A stretch of 61,146 nucleotides of DNA from Paenibacillus cisolokensis (GTDB lineage Bacteria; Bacillota; Bacilli; Paenibacillales; Paenibacillaceae): contig NZ_BOVJ01000006.1 of the NCBI RefSeq assembly GCF_018403665.1, forward strand, positions 1 to 61,146, written 5' to 3'. Position numbers and translations under genes: made by a program. Of the stretch, positions 1-8,435 are shown piece by piece; within the stretch, counting starts at the first letter, position 1; every line of letters begins with the position of its first letter. The notes under the pieces are model-generated. The model made no database searches, was not told where the DNA came from, and saw only the letters and a program-made list of their open reading frames with translations.

Positions 1-19
1 TTATTGCAAAACGCTCATT

Positions 20-715
20 TTAATAAAAAATCATGATGAGGCTTTGTATGTTTGGGAGAAAGAAGGAATTAATTGTCGAACGGTTATACACATTGATGCC
101 CGTATTCAGAAGAGACAGATCCGTCGGGTAGGCGATGTCCGCCGGCGCGCAGGTAGCGTCCAGCAACAGTTCCCCCTCGTTTGTCAGTTCCATCTGCCGA
201 AGTTGCGGTTCTGCGCACTCGTCCGTTGCTGCGGCCGCCCCGTTGCCAGGCTTAATCGTAGTCATTGTCCGAAGAATCATTCGCTTCACTCGACTTACGC
301 GCTTCTTCCAGAGCGATCCAATCATTGACTTCATCGAGGATTTCCCCGCCCAGCCGCTTGCGAAAGTGTGTCATGAGTGAATGGTGAAACGGGCGACGGT
401 ACTGGTATTCGGGCAGACCGAGGAAGTACTGCAGATACGGGTTCTCCAGAATCTGACGAAGCGTCTCACGATCATCGGTGCCCAGCCGCTCCTGGATGAT
501 CAGGGCGCCGAGAGCGACACGGATTCGATACAGCCTTCTGACCCTTGAGACTCAAAGTTCTTCGCATACTTCTCTTCGAGCTTCCCCCGCGGAAACATTT
601 GGGCGAGCAACACCCAGCGGTTATCTTCTGCGAGTTTCCCGCCAAACGGCAAAAAGAAGTCGCCTTGCATGATCATCTGGCTCTCGGTTCGCTGATACAA
701 TTTGGATGCCACCAT
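20..715 (-). pseudogene. IS5/IS1182-type transposase remnant
   Basis: Minus-strand fragments in three frames translate to a DDE transposase of the IS5/IS1182 type. From the N terminus at about 715 they read QGDFFLPFGGKLAEDNRW, then a DUF772-like part (about 547-300) with NPYLQYFLGLPEYQ and MTHFRKRLGGEIL, then LLDATCAPADIAYPTDLSLLN (about 170-95). The last stretch is the hallmark just before the DDE catalytic core. The frame changes near 545 and again between about 300 and 240. After LSLLN the similarity stops, so the catalytic part is missing. No terminal inverted repeat was found. It is a dead, truncated element; the family assignment rests on remembered motif similarity. Confidence 0.75.
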
Positions 716-872
716 GTGCAAGGTTTTTCGCGAGTAAGCCCCTGTTTTCCTTGCACTTGAATTCGACAAAAGAGGTCCTAAGCCCTTGTGGCTGTTGGAC
801 TTTTGATTCGCTATTTAAGAAAAGCTTACAGAGGGTTCAAGTCATGAATAACTCTCAAGTCAACATTTCACA

Positions 873-1180
873 TCACTCATCGAACTTCAACAACTTGTAA
901 GAAACTAATCGAGGCGTTTCACCGAAGTTCGATTTGTATTCTAACCAATAGGTTGTATCCAATTGAAGAACCTCAGAGTCCACCGCCCTAACCTTAACCA
1001 ACCTTTCCTGACCACCTAAATTCCTAATTATGATCGTTGTTTGATCTCGATTAATGCTAATTACTTTGGCAACCTCAGCAGTATATGTAGATTTTTTCAT
1101 TAGATAAACGTTCACAGTTAATGAGAATGCCAAACATACAAGCAGCGCAAAAACAATATAGCTTCTGTTTTTTTATGCAT
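873..1180 (-). CDS. Small membrane-anchored hypothetical protein, broken in a poly-A run
   Basis: The long open stretch encodes AEVAKVISINRDQTTIIIRN and ends LVSYKLLKFDE. Read upstream in frame it adds a hydrophobic segment SYIVFALLVCLAFSLTVNVY but has no ATG. An ATG at 1180-1178 (ATG CAT AAA...) lies one base out of frame across a run of seven A (plus-strand T run 1168-1174). With eight A the protein would be about 102 residues: a basic N terminus (MHKKNR), one transmembrane helix and an outside beta-rich domain. No family is recognised. Either the base is an under-call or the run could vary. The ribosome binding site is weak. Confidence 0.45.
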
Positions 1181-1264
1181 AATATCACACTACCAATAGA
1201 CACTTTTTAGTATATTTTACCATATATACGAAACAAATTATAATAATAGGAAGGGGAATGGTTT

Positions 1265-1801
1265 ATGTCTAGAAAAGTTTTGCGAGCAACGGTACTTTCA
1301 ATCGTAACTGCTTTACTTCTTCCCTTATCAGCCAATGCTAATGGACCACAGCAAGATACAGACATCGTTGTTATGATAAGCGGGGAAAATCGGCACTGTC
1401 TCTCCGCTTGCCTGCGCAAAATCCGAGCAGCGATGAAAGAGCGGGATACCTTGTTACAGGATGCCCATGGTATTCTAATCCAACAAACGGAGAATGTACA
1501 GGCGGGGCGCCAGATTCGGTTCACCAATGTTCGAGAAATAGTTGAAATGGAAACCATCTTGAAAGCCTATATTCATGAAGCCGTTGAAGTTGAAAAAGCC
1601 GGTTTGGAAGTGAATTTTAAAAAGAATACAGAATTCATCATTCCTGAAGAACTTCAAAATAAATTCGATGAAATCCTCACTGTGCGTTCATTCGAACTCC
1701 TTTTTGGATCGCAGGTAACACTCAATCAAATAAGAAAGTTGCAGTATAAACACTCTATTAAAGGAGAACAGAGAATTAAGCTAACGGGACACGTTAGCTG
1801 A
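1265..1801 (+). CDS. Secreted hypothetical protein
   Basis: A 178-residue protein with a clear Sec signal peptide: MSRKV basic start, hydrophobic core, and likely cleavage after SANA near residue 25. The start is supported by AGGAAGGGG about 7 bases upstream. The mature part is mostly charged and helical, with two cysteines close together (HCLSAC) and a long amphipathic stretch from residue 60 to 130. No domain is recognised and the neighbours give no functional hint. Probably an exported or cell-wall protein of unknown role. Confidence 0.6.
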   Translation: MSRKVLRATVLSIVTALLLPLSANANGPQQDTDIVVMISGENRHCLSACLRKIRAAMKERDTLLQDAHGILIQQTENVQAGRQIRFTNVREIVEMETILKAYIHEAVEVEKAGLEVNFKKNTEFIIPEELQNKFDEILTVRSFELLFGSQVTLNQIRKLQYKHSIKGEQRIKLTGHVS

Positions 1802-1883
1802 ACAAATCGATCACCCGTGAGAGCGGTTTTTCTTTAAGCTGAAAATCAACATTGAGGATAAACATAAATCGCGAAAAAGATTA

Positions 1884-1912
1884 TTGACAAAAATAAATTT
1901 TTATGGTATATT
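1884..1912 (+). promoter_or_regulatory. Sigma-A promoter for the MBL-fold gene
   Basis: TTGACA at 1884-1889, a 17-base spacer, and TATATT at 1907-1912: a near-consensus vegetative promoter. It lies about 105 bases upstream of the ATG of the metallo-hydrolase gene. A strong AAGGAGG at 1979-1985 sits downstream, but no in-frame start follows it. Confidence 0.75.
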
Positions 1913-2016
1913 AAATGTTTTTATATTTACAAAAATCTTGCTTGCTGGTACAATGCGGCTGAACCCAACATCCGTTTTGAAGGAGGCATTGTACGATCGC
2001 AAGTCAAGGAATCGCC

Positions 2017-2742
2017 ATGCTCGAGCTTTCGGCCGTCATGATGGGCCGGACCGAAACGGTCTGTCCGGCCATGGTATGGGATGACGACGGCATTGTACTG
2101 ATCGATACCGGATATCCGGGCCAATACCCGTTGCTGAAGCGTGCGATTGAAGCCGAAGGGTTCTCCGTCGATCGGCTGACGAACATCATCATCACCCATC
2201 AGGATATCGATCATATCGGCAGTCTGGCCACCATACTGAAGAACGGTCCGGACGGAATCAACGTGATTGCAAGCGAGCTGGAGAAGCCGTATATACAAGG
2301 GGACAGAATGCTGCTGAAGGTTACGCCGGAGCGCATCGCGTCGGCTTTGCGTTCCATGCCGGAAGGCGTCCCGGGTGAATGGAAAGAGGCGTTCAAGCGG
2401 ACGTTGGAGAATCCGCCGAAGGCACCGGTCGACAGGCTGGTGGCGGACGGGGAGGAGCTGCCGTTCGGCGGCGGGCTGACGGTCATCGAAACGCCGGGCC
2501 ATACGCCGGGCCATATCAGCCTGTATCACAGGCCGAGCAAGACGCTCATCGCAGCGGATGCGATGAACGTCGCCGGAGGCGAATTGCTCGGACCCGATCC
2601 CGAACATGCAGTCGATCCCGGGCTGGCGGTCCGGTCGTTGACGAAATTTGCCGCCTTCGATATCGAGCGGGTGATTTGTTATCACGGCGGCATGTACCGC
2701 GGGGATTGCAATCGGCGAATCGCCGAATTGGCCGCGGTATAA
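2017..2742 (+). CDS. MBL-fold metallo-hydrolase
   Basis: A 241-residue metallo-beta-lactamase-fold hydrolase. The zinc-binding HxxxDH motif appears as THQDIDHIGS near residue 62. Further ligands are plausible at TPGHTPGH (near 160), the Asp in LIAADAMN (near 180) and the His in ICYHGG (near 225). This superfamily hydrolyses esters, thioesters or lactams; the substrate is not predictable here. The ATG at 2017 has CAAGGA 6 bases upstream. A stronger AAGGAGG lies at 1979-1985, and the in-frame codons after it (TIASQGIA) look like genuine N-terminal family sequence, so about 10 residues may be lost through a small upstream deletion. Confidence 0.85.
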   Translation: MLELSAVMMGRTETVCPAMVWDDDGIVLIDTGYPGQYPLLKRAIEAEGFSVDRLTNIIITHQDIDHIGSLATILKNGPDGINVIASELEKPYIQGDRMLLKVTPERIASALRSMPEGVPGEWKEAFKRTLENPPKAPVDRLVADGEELPFGGGLTVIETPGHTPGHISLYHRPSKTLIAADAMNVAGGELLGPDPEHAVDPGLAVRSLTKFAAFDIERVICYHGGMYRGDCNRRIAELAAV

Positions 2743-2751
2743 GAGCGGCAA

Positions 2752-3291
2752 TCACCAATTCATTCGTTCGCGCAAGCCGGTGATATGAGCGGTATGATGG
2801 CGGTTATGCCAGTCGAAGAACGCGATCGCCTTGCGCAACGTCCAGATGCCGCTGGCCGGATGGCGAAACGAACGTTCGAAGTCTTCCGGCCGCAGGCTGC
2901 GCAGGAGGACGAGCCAACGGTCATGCAGCGCGCCGTGAATCGCCAGGGACAGGCCGACCTCGGCTTCCTTCGCATCGGGGAGCAGCGCCCAGCCTTCCTC
3001 TTCGAAAGGCTTGATCACCGGCGTATCCTCCGTCAGGGCGAGCTTCGTCCGCATAAAACCGTTCATGCTGGCGTCCGCCAGATGATGCACGACCTGTTTG
3101 ACCGTCCAGCCGCCTTCGCGGTACGGCGTATCGAGCTGCGGTTCGCTCAGTCCGTCGACCGCTTGCCGAAGCCGGGCCGGCGCTTCTTCGAGGCCGCGAA
3201 TGAACGGCTCGACGTCGTCGCCGCCGGACGGCGGGGTGAACGGGCCGATCGGATATCGCAGCCGGTTTAGATCCAATCCCATATTTTTCAT
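2752..3291 (-). CDS. bstA: DinB/YfiT-family putative bacillithiol transferase
   Basis: A 179-residue protein of the DinB four-helix family, YfiT/BstA subgroup, which transfers bacillithiol to electrophiles in Firmicutes. The N-terminal LRYPIGPF, the motif VKQVVHHLADAS (first metal His, near residue 68) and WHNRHHTAHI near residue 160 (remaining His ligands) are typical. It converges on the MBL-fold gene with only 9 bases between stop codons. Function is inferred from family membership; related proteins are often annotated simply as metal-dependent hydrolases. Confidence 0.85.
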   Translation of the reverse strand: MKNMGLDLNRLRYPIGPFTPPSGGDDVEPFIRGLEEAPARLRQAVDGLSEPQLDTPYREGGWTVKQVVHHLADASMNGFMRTKLALTEDTPVIKPFEEEGWALLPDAKEAEVGLSLAIHGALHDRWLVLLRSLRPEDFERSFRHPASGIWTLRKAIAFFDWHNRHHTAHITGLRERMNW

Positions 3292-3417
3292 CCTCCTCGT
3301 TCGGTTTATGTTCTATCATATCAAAGGTTAAGAGAAAATTGTACTGTGCGGCTTCTCATCCGGAAGAAAATCGGGGTACAATAGATGCGATCTATAGGGG
3401 CAAAGGAGCGAATGACC

Positions 3418-4404
3418 ATGCAATATCGTCGTCTTGGAAACAGCGGGCTGCAAGTTTCCGCATTGGGACTGGGCGCCAACGCTTTCGGAAAACGGGCGGA
3501 CCGGGACACCTCGATCAGCATCATCGAGCATGCGCTGGATCGCGGCATCAATTTCATCGATACGGCGAATATATATGCGAATACCGAATCGGAAAGCATC
3601 ATCGGACAGGCGCTCGCCGGAAAGCGGCACGACGTTGTGCTTGCGACGAAAGCCGGGCTGCCGCGAGGGCAAGGGCCGAACGATAGCGGCTCTTCCCGGT
3701 ACCATTTGCAGCGGGAACTGGAAAACAGCCTGCGGCGCCTCCGAACCGACTGTGTCGATTTGTATCAGATCCATACCTTCGATCCGAACACGCCGCTTGA
3801 CGAAACGCTGCGCACGCTGGACGACATGATCCGCTCGGGTAAGGTGCGGTATATCGGAGCGTCCAACTATGCCGCATGGGAATTGATGAAGGCGCTTGCG
3901 ATCAGCGATCGCCAAGGGTATGCCCGGTATATTTCCACGCAAGTCAGCTATTCGCTCGCGGACCGTACACCCGAGCAGGAGCTGGTCCCGTTGTGCGCGG
4001 ATCAGGGTGTGGGCATCATCCCTTATTTTCCGCTGGCCGGCGGCATCCTAAGCGGCAAATACGGCGCGGCGAACGGCGTGCCTGCAGGATCGAGGGCGGA
4101 TACGGACCCGACATTCCGCCGGTTTCTGGATGAGAAGACGATTGCGCTCGGGGATCGGGTCGGCCGGCTGGCGGCGGAGCGCGGCTGGTCGCCAAGCGTT
4201 TTGTCGCTGGCGTGGCTGATGGACCGGCCGGCCGTCTCGACTGTCATCGTAGGCGCCACGCGCGTCGGGCAGCTGGAGGAAAATTTGAAGAGCCTGGAGA
4301 TCGGACTGGATGCGGAAGTAAAAGCCGCGCTGGACGAGATGAGCGAGCCGTTCCGCTACGGCAAGCCGTTCGCGGTCTACCGGCCGCTCGTCCGGACCGA
4401 ATAG
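3418..4404 (+). CDS. Aldo/keto reductase
   Basis: A 328-residue NADPH-dependent aldo/keto reductase of the YhdN type, TIM-barrel fold, cytosolic. The catalytic tetrad is visible: Asp in FIDTANIY (near 44), Tyr in the same motif, Lys in LATKAG (near 75) and His in YQIHTFD (near 118). The C-terminal coenzyme site is represented by STVIVGATRVGQLEEN. Start 3418 is preferred because AAAGGAG at 3402-3408 is then 9 bases away and the protein begins MQYRRLGNSGLQVS, typical of the family; ATG 3412 is only 3 bases from the site. It converges with the methionine sulfoxide reductase gene. Confidence 0.9.
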   Translation: MQYRRLGNSGLQVSALGLGANAFGKRADRDTSISIIEHALDRGINFIDTANIYANTESESIIGQALAGKRHDVVLATKAGLPRGQGPNDSGSSRYHLQRELENSLRRLRTDCVDLYQIHTFDPNTPLDETLRTLDDMIRSGKVRYIGASNYAAWELMKALAISDRQGYARYISTQVSYSLADRTPEQELVPLCADQGVGIIPYFPLAGGILSGKYGAANGVPAGSRADTDPTFRRFLDEKTIALGDRVGRLAAERGWSPSVLSLAWLMDRPAVSTVIVGATRVGQLEENLKSLEIGLDAEVKAALDEMSEPFRYGKPFAVYRPLVRTE

Positions 4405-4410
4405 GCTCTC

Positions 4411-4889
4411 TTACAAATGCGCAGCCAACGTGTCGCAGAATCGGGACAGATAATGCAAATCCGTCCGATCGAAACGGGCGAAACGGGGGCTGTCGATGTC
4501 CAGCACGCCGATGATGGCATTCCCGCTGCGCAGCGGGATGACGATTTCCGAGTTGGACGCGCTGTCGCAAGCGATATGGCCGGGGAACCGATGCACATCG
4601 TCGACGACAATCGGTTCTCCCCGGCTTACGGCCGTCCCGCATACGCCGCGGCCAACCGGAATCCGGACACAGGCCGGGAGCCCCTGAAACGGTCCGAGCA
4701 CAAGCTGGTCTCCTTCCAATAAATAAAATCCGACCCAATTGATATCGTCCAAAATTGACCGAGCAGCGCCGCGGCGTTGGCCAGATTGGCGATGCGGTTG
4801 GTCTCGTCCTCGATCAGACCGGTCAACTGGCGGAGCAGCAATTCGTATTGCTCCTCGCGCGTGCCGGCATAGGGTTGCTTCCTGAACAT
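4411..4889 (-). CDS. GAF-domain free-methionine-(R)-sulfoxide reductase, frame broken
   Basis: Reduces free methionine-R-sulfoxide in the cytosol (fRMsr, YtsP-like). The N-terminal part (MFRKQPYAGTREEQ to AAALLGQF) and the GAF core are in different frames. Adding one base to the A run 4751-4754 joins them into 159 residues reading ALLGQFLDDINWVGFYLL. The redox cysteines of the family are present: Cys in GRGVCGTAV and Cys in GHIACDSASNSEIV, followed by GVLDIDSP. The break is most likely a homopolymer under-call and the gene is probably intact. Ends 7 bases from the stop of the convergent aldo/keto reductase gene. Confidence 0.82.
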
Positions 4890-5213
4890 ATCTTTTCCGC
4901 ACCTCCAAAGCGGTTCAAAGGACGGTCGTAGTCGGCGACAATCACCTGTTCGAGTCCTAATCACGCGATTTTGCCGGATACCCCGGTCATTTGGATTCGA
5001 TCATATGACGGATATTCCGATGTGTCAAGCGGGTTTGACGGAAAGCGGTCAAACCTTCACAGGATAAGGGAAGTCCAAATATTTCGTATTTCTTGCGCCG
5101 TCTCTTTGTTCAGTATGGATTGAAGCGGCGATTCCCCGCAGTATGGTTTCAGGAGATCCAGAGCCAACGGATTCGTTGTTCATGAATACTTGTCATGCCG
5201 AATAGTTTGTCAT
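4890..5213 (+). other. Non-coding or decayed stretch
   Basis: No convincing gene. A perfect 8-bp stem (GGTTTGAC 5032-5039, GTCAAACC 5048-5055) lacks a T run. The minus strand could encode a short peptide (LNKETAQEIRNIWTSLIL) resembling the end of a helical protein, probably a remnant, given the decayed genes that follow. Confidence 0.4.
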
Positions 5214-5427
5214 ATGGTTACGACCGTCTCCGGTTTATTAAACCGGTATTTATCGGGGATACGATTCGAGTCAAGGTAACGGCAAAAGACCAAGAAGGAC
5301 CATCCCGAGCGTCAAGGACAGGTGAATCGTTAGCGAACTCGTTGAGGTGATCAATCAGCGTGACGAGACCGTGCTGGCTTGCGAGCATCTGCTTATCGTA
5401 AATAAACAGCCTGTTACGGAGGGATGA
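5214..5427 (+). pseudogene. MaoC-like dehydratase C-terminal fragment
   Basis: The frame starting near 5214 reads [20 protein letters not shown], a typical MaoC/hot-dog-fold motif. After a frame change near 5310-5325 it continues [20 protein letters not shown] and stops at 5425-5427. Only the C-terminal third of such a protein is present, with no start region, so this is a remnant. The next remnant starts four bases later, so both probably belonged to one lost catabolic operon. Confidence 0.6.
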
Positions 5428-5430
5428 CAC

Positions 5431-5733
5431 ATGCATGACCATATGGAAAAGGCGTGGCTGGACCTGGATTACGCGCCGAAATTGCCGAGGGACAAGACGC
5501 GGGGAATCGGGATCGTCGGTGCCGGCGCCATTGTGCAAGCTTGCCACTTGCCTGCCTATCGTATGGCGGGGTTGAACGTGGTCCCTCTGACCCCAAGCGA
5601 ATTGGAAGACGCATTCCGGTCATTGAAAGAAAAACCGGTTCGCGAATCGCAAGAAAAGCAGGACTTGATCCTGTTGAAGCAAAAGCTGCAGGAAAGCATC
5701 CCGATCCTGAAGGAAAGGAAACACAATAATTAA
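5431..5733 (+). pseudogene. Gfo/Idh/MocA oxidoreductase N-terminal remnant fused to unrelated tail
   Basis: The first 51 residues, ending GIGIVGAGAIVQACHLPAYR, are the start of an NAD(P)-dependent Gfo/Idh/MocA-type oxidoreductase: a GxGxxG Rossmann motif followed by the HLPAY helix. The remainder (from about residue 52, TPSELEDAF to ERKHNN) is charged and helical and does not belong to that family, so a deletion has joined two different sequences. It has a good ribosome binding site (GGAGGGATGACAC then ATG) and could still be translated into a 100-residue chimera, probably without activity. Confidence 0.6.
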
Positions 5734-5800
5734 GCTCGAGCTTTAATGTTTTGCAATCCAAAGACTTTTCTTTCGGAGTTGTCTGTTGTAAAATCAAAAA

Positions 5801-5814
5801 TGCTAACGATGGCA
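5801..5814 (+). promoter_or_regulatory. LacI-type operator copy 1 (glycosyltransferase)
   Basis: TGCTAACGATGGCA, a near-palindrome. It matches the operators in front of the lacI gene and the ABC binding protein gene. It lies 22 bases before the glycosyltransferase ATG and just downstream of a possible -10 box TAAAAT (5789-5794), so bound repressor would block transcription. Confidence 0.75.
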
Positions 5815-5835
5815 AAAAAGAGAGGTCAGAAAACG

Positions 5836-7177
5836 ATGAACATTGCGCTTTGCCATTTTCGGGTCGGGGAAACGGACGGCGTTTCGCTGGAAATGGAAAA
5901 ATGGAAAAAAGTATTGGAAGACATGGGGCATAACGTGTTTTTGCTGGCGGGAAGCCTGGGCGAACAGGAAGGAATCGAGATCGACGAATTGCATTATCGA
6001 CATCCGCTCAACGATAAGCTTGTCCTTAACGCCTATGAACGGCTGCAGGATTATGAAACGGAAGAGCAATTCCGCCGCGAGGTGTTTGCATACGCGGCGA
6101 AAATCGAAGAATCGTTGATCCGGGCGATCGATCGTTACGAACTGGATGTTCTCGTGCCGAACAATATCTGGTCGCTCGGCTGGGGCTTGTCGGCCGGCGC
6201 CGCATTTGCGGCCGCCGTCAGGAAACGCCGGATCAAGGCGGTTGCGCATCATCATGATTTTACTGGGAACGCGCAAAGTACAGCCATCCGACCAATGAAA
6301 CCGTCAAGCAATTGCTGGACGAGGTTTTCCCGCCGCGCGACGGCTTGATCCGCCATGTCACGATCAACCAGATCGCCCGAAAGGAATTAAGCCTTCGAAA
6401 AGGACTGGATTCTCATGTCGTTCCGAACGTTTTCGATTTTCACGCTCCTTTGTGGAGGACGGATGAATACAATTACGATTTTCGCGAGCGGTTCGGCATC
6501 GGCGAAAATGACATCCTGCTACTGCAAGCGACGCGGATTACGGAACGAAAGGCGATCGAGCTGGCGATCGATGTCGCGGCCACCTTGCAGCGGCCGGAGT
6601 TTAGAGCGCGGTTATCCGGACAGCGCTTGTATAACGGAAAAACATTCGGAGACGACAGTCAAATCGTGCTGGCGCTTGCGGGAATGCCGGAAGCCGGCGA
6701 GAACTATATCCCGGCCTTGATCAAGAAAGCGGAGCTGGAAAACGTCAGGCTGGTCTTCGTCAACGATAACATCCAGGCAACCCGTTCCGTTCAAAACGGA
6801 ATCAAAAACTACTCGTTGTGGGACGCCTATGTGCATGCCGACCTGATCACTTATCCGAGTATCCTTGAGGGCTGGGGAAATCAATTGCTGGAAGCCTTGT
6901 TCGCGAAAAACCGATCGTTCTCTACGAATATCCGGTTTATGAGACGGATATCAAACCTTTGGGCCTCCAGGTTATCTCCCTTGGAAATGCCCATGAAACG
7001 GGAACGGACGGCTTGGTGCAAGTCGACGGGCAGAAAGTGGTGAAAGCGGCAGAAGCGTGCCTGCGCGTGCTGTTGGACCCGGAATATCGCAACCGGATGG
7101 TGGAGCACAATTTCCGAATCGCCGAAAAACATTGGTCTTATCCGGCGCTTGCGGAACATTTGGCGAAATTGTTTTAA
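5836..7177 (+). CDS. GT4-type glycosyltransferase, two frame breaks
   Basis: Repaired, the protein is about 447 residues with a GT-B fold. The N-terminal domain starts MNIALCHFRVGETDGVSLEM and contains VAHHHDF. The C-terminal domain starts near HVVPNVFDF, continues LLLQATRITERKAIELAI and ends in the nucleotide-sugar motif YPSILEGWGNQLLEALFAK, the EX7E-like signature of GT4 retaining enzymes. One base is missing in T run 6258-6261 (restores HDFYWERAKYSHP) and one in A run 6906-6910 (restores FAKKPIVLYEYPVYE). It shares an operator with the LacI regulon downstream, so it probably acts on the same glycoside. The acceptor is unknown; a role in making or remodelling a mannosyl/glucosyl-glycerate is only a guess. 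Confidence 0.75.
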
Positions 7178-7204
7178 ACGCGCAATTTGATGCGATCGAT
7201 TGCC

Positions 7205-7233
7205 TTGACACACGAAAAGAAACCGGATACAAT
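7205..7233 (+). promoter_or_regulatory. Sigma-A promoter of the lacI gene
   Basis: TTGACA (7205-7210), 17-base spacer, TACAAT (7228-7233). The operator at 7239-7252 overlaps the expected transcription start, which implies autorepression. Confidence 0.85.
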
Positions 7234-7238
7234 GATTT

Positions 7239-7252
7239 TGCTAACGATAGCA
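7239..7252 (+). promoter_or_regulatory. LacI-type operator copy 2 (autoregulation)
   Basis: TGCTAACGATAGCA, the most symmetric of the three copies and flanked by TTT and AAA, which extends the dyad. It lies 6 bases after the -10 box of the lacI promoter, a classic repression position. Confidence 0.8.
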
Positions 7253-7277
7253 AAAGATGAATTCGGGGATGTTCGAG

Positions 7278-8303
7278 ATGGATAAAAACCTGACAATCAA
7301 TGATATCGCAAAACTGGCGGGGGTTTCCGTAAGGACCGTTTCAAGAGTGCTGAACCATGACCCCAAGGTCAAACGCTCTACGCGCGAACTCGTGCAGAAG
7401 GTCATTGATGAAACCGGTTTTGAAGCGAACATCCTGGCAAGAGGGTTGCGGGCAAAACGGACGAATACGTTGATTGTGTTTGTCGCCCAGCATGAGGATC
7501 ATTACTGGGGGGCGTTTCACAACGAGATTCTTTCCGAAATGATGAAGGAGGCAAAACGGCGCAATTATCGCCTGGTGATCTCATCTTCGTCCGCCGAGAA
7601 CTACAAGGATGACGTCAATGACGGTTTCTACATGCTGAAACACGGGATGGCCGACGGCGCCGTCATGTTCGATATTATGAAAGGGGACCCCCGGACCGCT
7701 TATTTGCGGAAAAAGAAAATCCCGTTTGTCATTATCGGTAAGGACCTGGATTATTTCGACACCTCCTATGTGGATTTGGACAACCGTTACGCCGGGTTTT
7801 TGGGCGCCCAATACCTGGTCTCGAAGGGACGAAAACGAATCGCGTTTTTGGTCGGCAATGAGGAGTTCAACAACAACCCCGACCGGGCTGCAGGCTTTTT
7901 CGAGTTTTTCCAAACCCGTGAAGCGATGGAGAAGAACGCTGTCGGGAAAGCGATTACGGGCGTGGGCAGCATCCGTGCCGCTTACGAGAAATCGAGGATG
8001 CTGTTGACCGGGCCCGCAGATGAACGGCCGGACGCGATCTTCGTATCCGGCGACGAACGCGCGCTTGGCGCTTACAGGGCGATCCAGGAATTGGGCTTGA
8101 AAATTCCCGACGATGTCGCGGTAATGGGGATTGATAATATCCGGATGGGGGAGTACTATCATCCGCCCATCACGACGATTGACCAGTCGATTCCCGCGTT
8201 TGTGGAAAATGCTTTTGATATTTTGTTCAAGCAGCTGGAAAACGGCAGCCACGGCAGGCGCGTGCTGATTACACCGGTCATCAAGGAACGCGGATCGGTC
8301 TGA
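7278..8303 (+). CDS. LacI-family transcriptional repressor of the solute operon
   Basis: About 341 residues. The N-terminal helix-turn-helix and hinge are visible (LTINDIAKLAGVSVRTVSRV then NHDPKVKRST). A periplasmic-binding-like effector domain follows from about residue 60 (TLIVFVAQHEDHYWG) and ends with DDVAVMGIDNIRMGEYYHPP, typical LacI/GalR. ATG 7278 is chosen over 7257 because the upstream one almost touches the operator and the protein then begins MDKNLTINDIAK. Three matching operators (5801, 7239, 8322) identify it as local autorepressor of the glycosyltransferase gene, itself and the ABC/catabolic operon. The inducer is presumably the imported glycoside or a breakdown product. Confidence 0.9.
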   Translation: MDKNLTINDIAKLAGVSVRTVSRVLNHDPKVKRSTRELVQKVIDETGFEANILARGLRAKRTNTLIVFVAQHEDHYWGAFHNEILSEMMKEAKRRNYRLVISSSSAENYKDDVNDGFYMLKHGMADGAVMFDIMKGDPRTAYLRKKKIPFVIIGKDLDYFDTSYVDLDNRYAGFLGAQYLVSKGRKRIAFLVGNEEFNNNPDRAAGFFEFFQTREAMEKNAVGKAITGVGSIRAAYEKSRMLLTGPADERPDAIFVSGDERALGAYRAIQELGLKIPDDVAVMGIDNIRMGEYYHPPITTIDQSIPAFVENAFDILFKQLENGSHGRRVLITPVIKERGSV

Positions 8304-8321
8304 ATCTTTTTGCGCCAAAAA

Positions 8322-8335
8322 TGCCAACGATGGCA
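8322..8335 (+). promoter_or_regulatory. LacI-type operator copy 3 (ABC/catabolic operon)
   Basis: TGCCAACGATGGCA, the same dyad as at 5801 and 7239 with one matched pair changed (TGCC/GGCA). It lies between the lacI stop and the binding-protein gene and should control the whole 8.4-19.6 kb gene series. Confidence 0.75.
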
Positions 8336-8350
8336 AAACAGATCAATCCC

Positions 8351-8384
8351 AAGCGTCTTGCATCATTCCGGTGCAAGCACGCTT
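8351..8384 (+). other. Stem-loop upstream of the binding-protein gene
   Basis: AAGCGT-C-TTGCA at 8351-8362 pairs with TGCAA-GC-ACGCTT at 8372-8384. No T run follows, so it is not an obvious intrinsic terminator. It could stabilise the 5' end of the ABC operon mRNA or weakly terminate lacI transcription. Confidence 0.5.
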
Positions 8385-8435
8385 GATGATTGAATAGCTC
8401 TTGCAAGGGCATTTATTTTCAAGGAGGGTACTGCA

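Noticed and set aside
5032-5055. Terminator at the 8-bp stem
   Set aside because: No T run on either strand and no gene ending there.
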